Assembly (NCBI GenBank): GCA_900552315.1
Contig: URZM01000025.1
Span: 1-17,943, forward strand
Direction of reading: 5' to 3'
From: an uncultured Bacteroidales bacterium
GTDB lineage: Bacteria; Bacteroidota; Bacteroidia; Bacteroidales; Muribaculaceae
Length of the DNA: 17,943 nt
Both the position numbers and the translations under genes were made by a program. The notes below the pieces were generated by a model. That model was not told the DNA's origin, searched no databases, and saw only the letters and a program-made list of their open reading frames with translations. Below, piece by piece: positions 16,819 to 17,943 of this stretch (its first letter is position 1; each line of letters opens with the position of its first letter).

Positions 16819-17552
16819 TTACTGTCTTAAGTTGCTTCTGAAGAATCCTTCCACCTCCCGGGCATCGTCCTCTGCGGTCGCGCCGGCAGTTTTGTTAGAT
16901 TGCGAGACCTTGCGTCCGCTCTTGTATCGAGGAGCGTCGCTCAGCATCATTATAAGTGTCTGGTAATTTACCTTGTTGAGTATGTAATCCACGCTCCAGC
17001 CTGTGGCGTCCGCCACCTGCCATATAAATCCGAAGGGGCTATGGGAGGGACTGTATCCGCTCTTTAACTCCCCATCGCTGCCCGGCTCAGCCTCGGCTTC
17101 ATCGGATTCGTCCGTTCCGCTGATCTGATAATAGGTATAAAAGGGTCGGTACCCATAAGGCTCACGAATTTCTGCGCCGCTGCCTGGATGATATGCTGTT
17201 CCACGCAGTTCTTAATGAGCCATGACACGGGATGTACGAACAGCCTGCGCATCGGACCTACACATATAGTGCAAGCAATCATCCGGCATAGTTTGGTGCC
17301 GTGTTTGGCGAGGAAACGCATCTGCTCTTCTTTGGTAAAGGCTGCCATCTGCTCTGCGGTGACATCCATCGAAAGATATATCCGGGCAAACTGTATCTGC
17401 CCGGACATATATGGTCGTTTAAGTGTCACACGCAGTTTCACAGGGCGTTTCCTGAACGGCAATTTGAATTCCTTGAGCGGAATTGATATACCGATGTTCA
17501 GCAGCGCGTCGGCAGCCTCGCGCTGTATGGCCCTCTCAAATGCCGCATCCAC
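16819..17552 (-). CDS. Tail assembly chaperone G-T fusion made by -1 frameshift
   Basis: The first 138 residues are those of chaperone G. At C-CCT-TTT (17145-17139) the ribosome would slip back one base and continue in a frame that reads YTYYQISGTDESDEAEAEPG, then PFGFIWQVADATGWSV and YILNKVNYQTLIMMLSD, ending at TAA 16819-16821, 244 residues in all. The T part starts with an acidic linker and then a compact helical domain. It has no ATG of its own: the only upstream start is a GTG at 17016 that lies inside the conserved FIWQVADATGW stretch. In lambda, the rare G-GT fusion binds the tape measure and brings it to the tail tube. Gene order and proximity to the tape measure (3 nt) agree. Confidence 0.8.
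17064..17552 (-). CDS. Tail assembly chaperone G (0-frame product)
   Basis: A 162-residue protein in the lambda gpG position. It begins (GTG) DAAFERAIQREAADALLNIGISIPLKEFKLPF and contains basic stretches such as KRPVKLRVTLKRPYM. The last 24 residues (after the slip site) read IPIIRSAERTNPMKPRLSRAAMGS and look like filler, as is usual for the unshifted product. It probably keeps the tape measure soluble before tail assembly. The start is GTG at 17550-17552, three bases after the TGA of the preceding gene and in the same frame; no ATG occurs before residue 49. Confidence 0.75.
   Translation of the reverse strand: MDAAFERAIQREAADALLNIGISIPLKEFKLPFRKRPVKLRVTLKRPYMSGQIQFARIYLSMDVTAEQMAAFTKEEQMRFLAKHGTKLCRMIACTICVGPMRRLFVHPVSWLIKNCVEQHIIQAAAQKFVSLMGTDPFIPIIRSAERTNPMKPRLSRAAMGS
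17139..17145 (-). promoter_or_regulatory. Programmed -1 frameshift site (CCCTTTT)
   Basis: On the minus strand, C-CCT-TTT fits the X-XXY-YYZ rule in the 0 frame of chaperone G. Slippage gives CCC-TTT and enters the T frame, which is open to the next gene. I did not find a strong downstream stem; a small CGGA-CGAA-TCCG hairpin lies about 24 nt further on. Confidence 0.8.
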
Positions 17553-17555
17553 GGC

Positions 17556-17943
17556 TCACACTCCGCTTTCGGTTTCTTCAGCAGGCAGCAGCCAGCCTCC
17601 GGATTCGCTCCACTGGGTCGGCAACTTGTCACTGTCGAACACGCCGTAAGGCGGTATGCCGGCCACAGATGCCATGGAAACCTTCAGCTCAACCTCTATC
17701 TTGGCTGTTTCCGTGAGCGTGAGCTTGCCGGCAAGGTCCGAGAGGAGCGTGGCGTTGGGTATGAGCACCGACTGGCCCGAAACGAGTTTCAGTTCCCAAG
17801 GGCCCTCCATGACCATGGCCGCTACCGGGGCCGTCCAGCCCACCGTCTCCTCGCCATCAGTGTGGAGTGTGCCGCCGAGCAACTGCTTCAGGCTCTCGAA
17901 ATTGAGCTGTATCATGTCGAACTTGGGCGCTATCTTGCCATTG
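17556..17943 (-). CDS. Probable major tail tube protein (5' end outside window)
   Basis: The frame is open to the window edge and reads GKIAPKFD before the first ATG at 17915, so the true start is probably outside; the visible part is at least 119 residues. Seen: SLKQLLGGTL, then WELKLVSGQSVLIPNATLLSDL, LTLTETAKIEVELKV and GIPPYGVFD, an acidic end (PAEETESGV) and a beta-rich look. Position directly upstream of the tail assembly chaperones is where the tail tube subunit sits in siphophages. That and the beta-rich composition are the basis of the call; I did not recognise a diagnostic motif. The stop TGA is followed by GCC and then the GTG start of chaperone G. Confidence 0.5.
   Translation of the reverse strand, partial: NGKIAPKFDMIQLNFESLKQLLGGTLHTDGEETVGWTAPVAAMVMEGPWELKLVSGQSVLIPNATLLSDLAGKLTLTETAKIEVELKVSMASVAGIPPYGVFDSDKLPTQWSESGGWLLPAEETESGV

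Larger units (their letters stand above)
4761..17943 (-). mobile_element. Prophage tail module (right-hand portion of a temperate phage)
   Basis: All thirteen intact genes from 17943 down to 4761 are on the minus strand, tightly packed, and in canonical tail order: tube, frameshifted chaperones, tape measure, distal tail, hub, fibres. No sheath gene is seen in the window, and the G/GT chaperone pair directly before a long tape measure fits a long non-contractile tail, although a contractile phage cannot be excluded because upstream genes are missing. The element ends between 4594 and 4760. Integrase, repressor, head, packaging and lysis genes are not visible. Confidence 0.9.

Noticed and set aside
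16819..17016. A separate 65-residue gene starting at GTG 17016
   Set aside because: The frame is open far upstream of this GTG and the conserved-looking text PFGFIWQVADATGW runs across it, so it is the end of the frameshifted chaperone.
4761..17943. Alternative genetic code in the phage (TAG or TGA reassigned)
   Set aside because: TGA ends genes at 7741 and 12691 with a frame change and start overlap, so TGA works as a stop, and I saw no gene pair separated only by an in-frame TAG.

Overview
The window joins two kinds of DNA. Positions 1 to about 4600 are a bacterial chromosome. The host is most likely a member of the Bacteroidales: the only clear promoter carries the Bacteroidota -7 element TAACTTTG, starts are preceded by A/T-rich leaders rather than strong GGAGG sites, and BACON-type domains occur in the neighbouring phage. 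Species cannot be decided from the window.

Chromosomal part, plus strand: the 3' end of what looks like glycine dehydrogenase subunit 2 (gcvPB) overlaps an intact dihydrolipoyl dehydrogenase, which fits a glycine cleavage operon. A 13-bp hairpin follows, then a promoter, then an alpha/beta hydrolase that overlaps a membrane-anchored MurF-like ligase by ATGA. The ligase reading frame is broken near 3170, where a short deletion removes the conserved E-M-G segment. Next comes the wreck of a Fic-family gene whose catalytic core is deleted and whose C-terminal winged helix is out of frame. Positions 4594-4760 are non-coding and hold two near-identical palindromic repeats and an 11-bp hairpin. This is where the phage ends.

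Phage part, minus strand, 17943 down to 4761: the tail module of a temperate phage with a long, probably non-contractile tail. In transcription order it runs: a probable tail tube protein (cut by the window edge), tail assembly chaperone G, a G-T fusion reached by a -1 frameshift at the slippery site C-CCT-TTT, a 1374-residue tape measure, a distal-tail-type protein, a 1250-residue tail hub/fibre protein, and seven tail-tip or fibre genes of 67 to 346 residues. The genes are packed with ATGA overlaps or gaps of a few bases, so the module is probably one transcript. Head, packaging, integration, repressor and lysis genes are not in the window; they should lie beyond 17943 or be missing.

The most unusual features are the frameshift site, two gene boundaries that cut a BACON-like domain at the same place, a set of short modules shared among the tail-tip genes, and two broken chromosomal genes beside the phage end. 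I saw no CRISPR array, retroelement, defence island, tRNA or rRNA.
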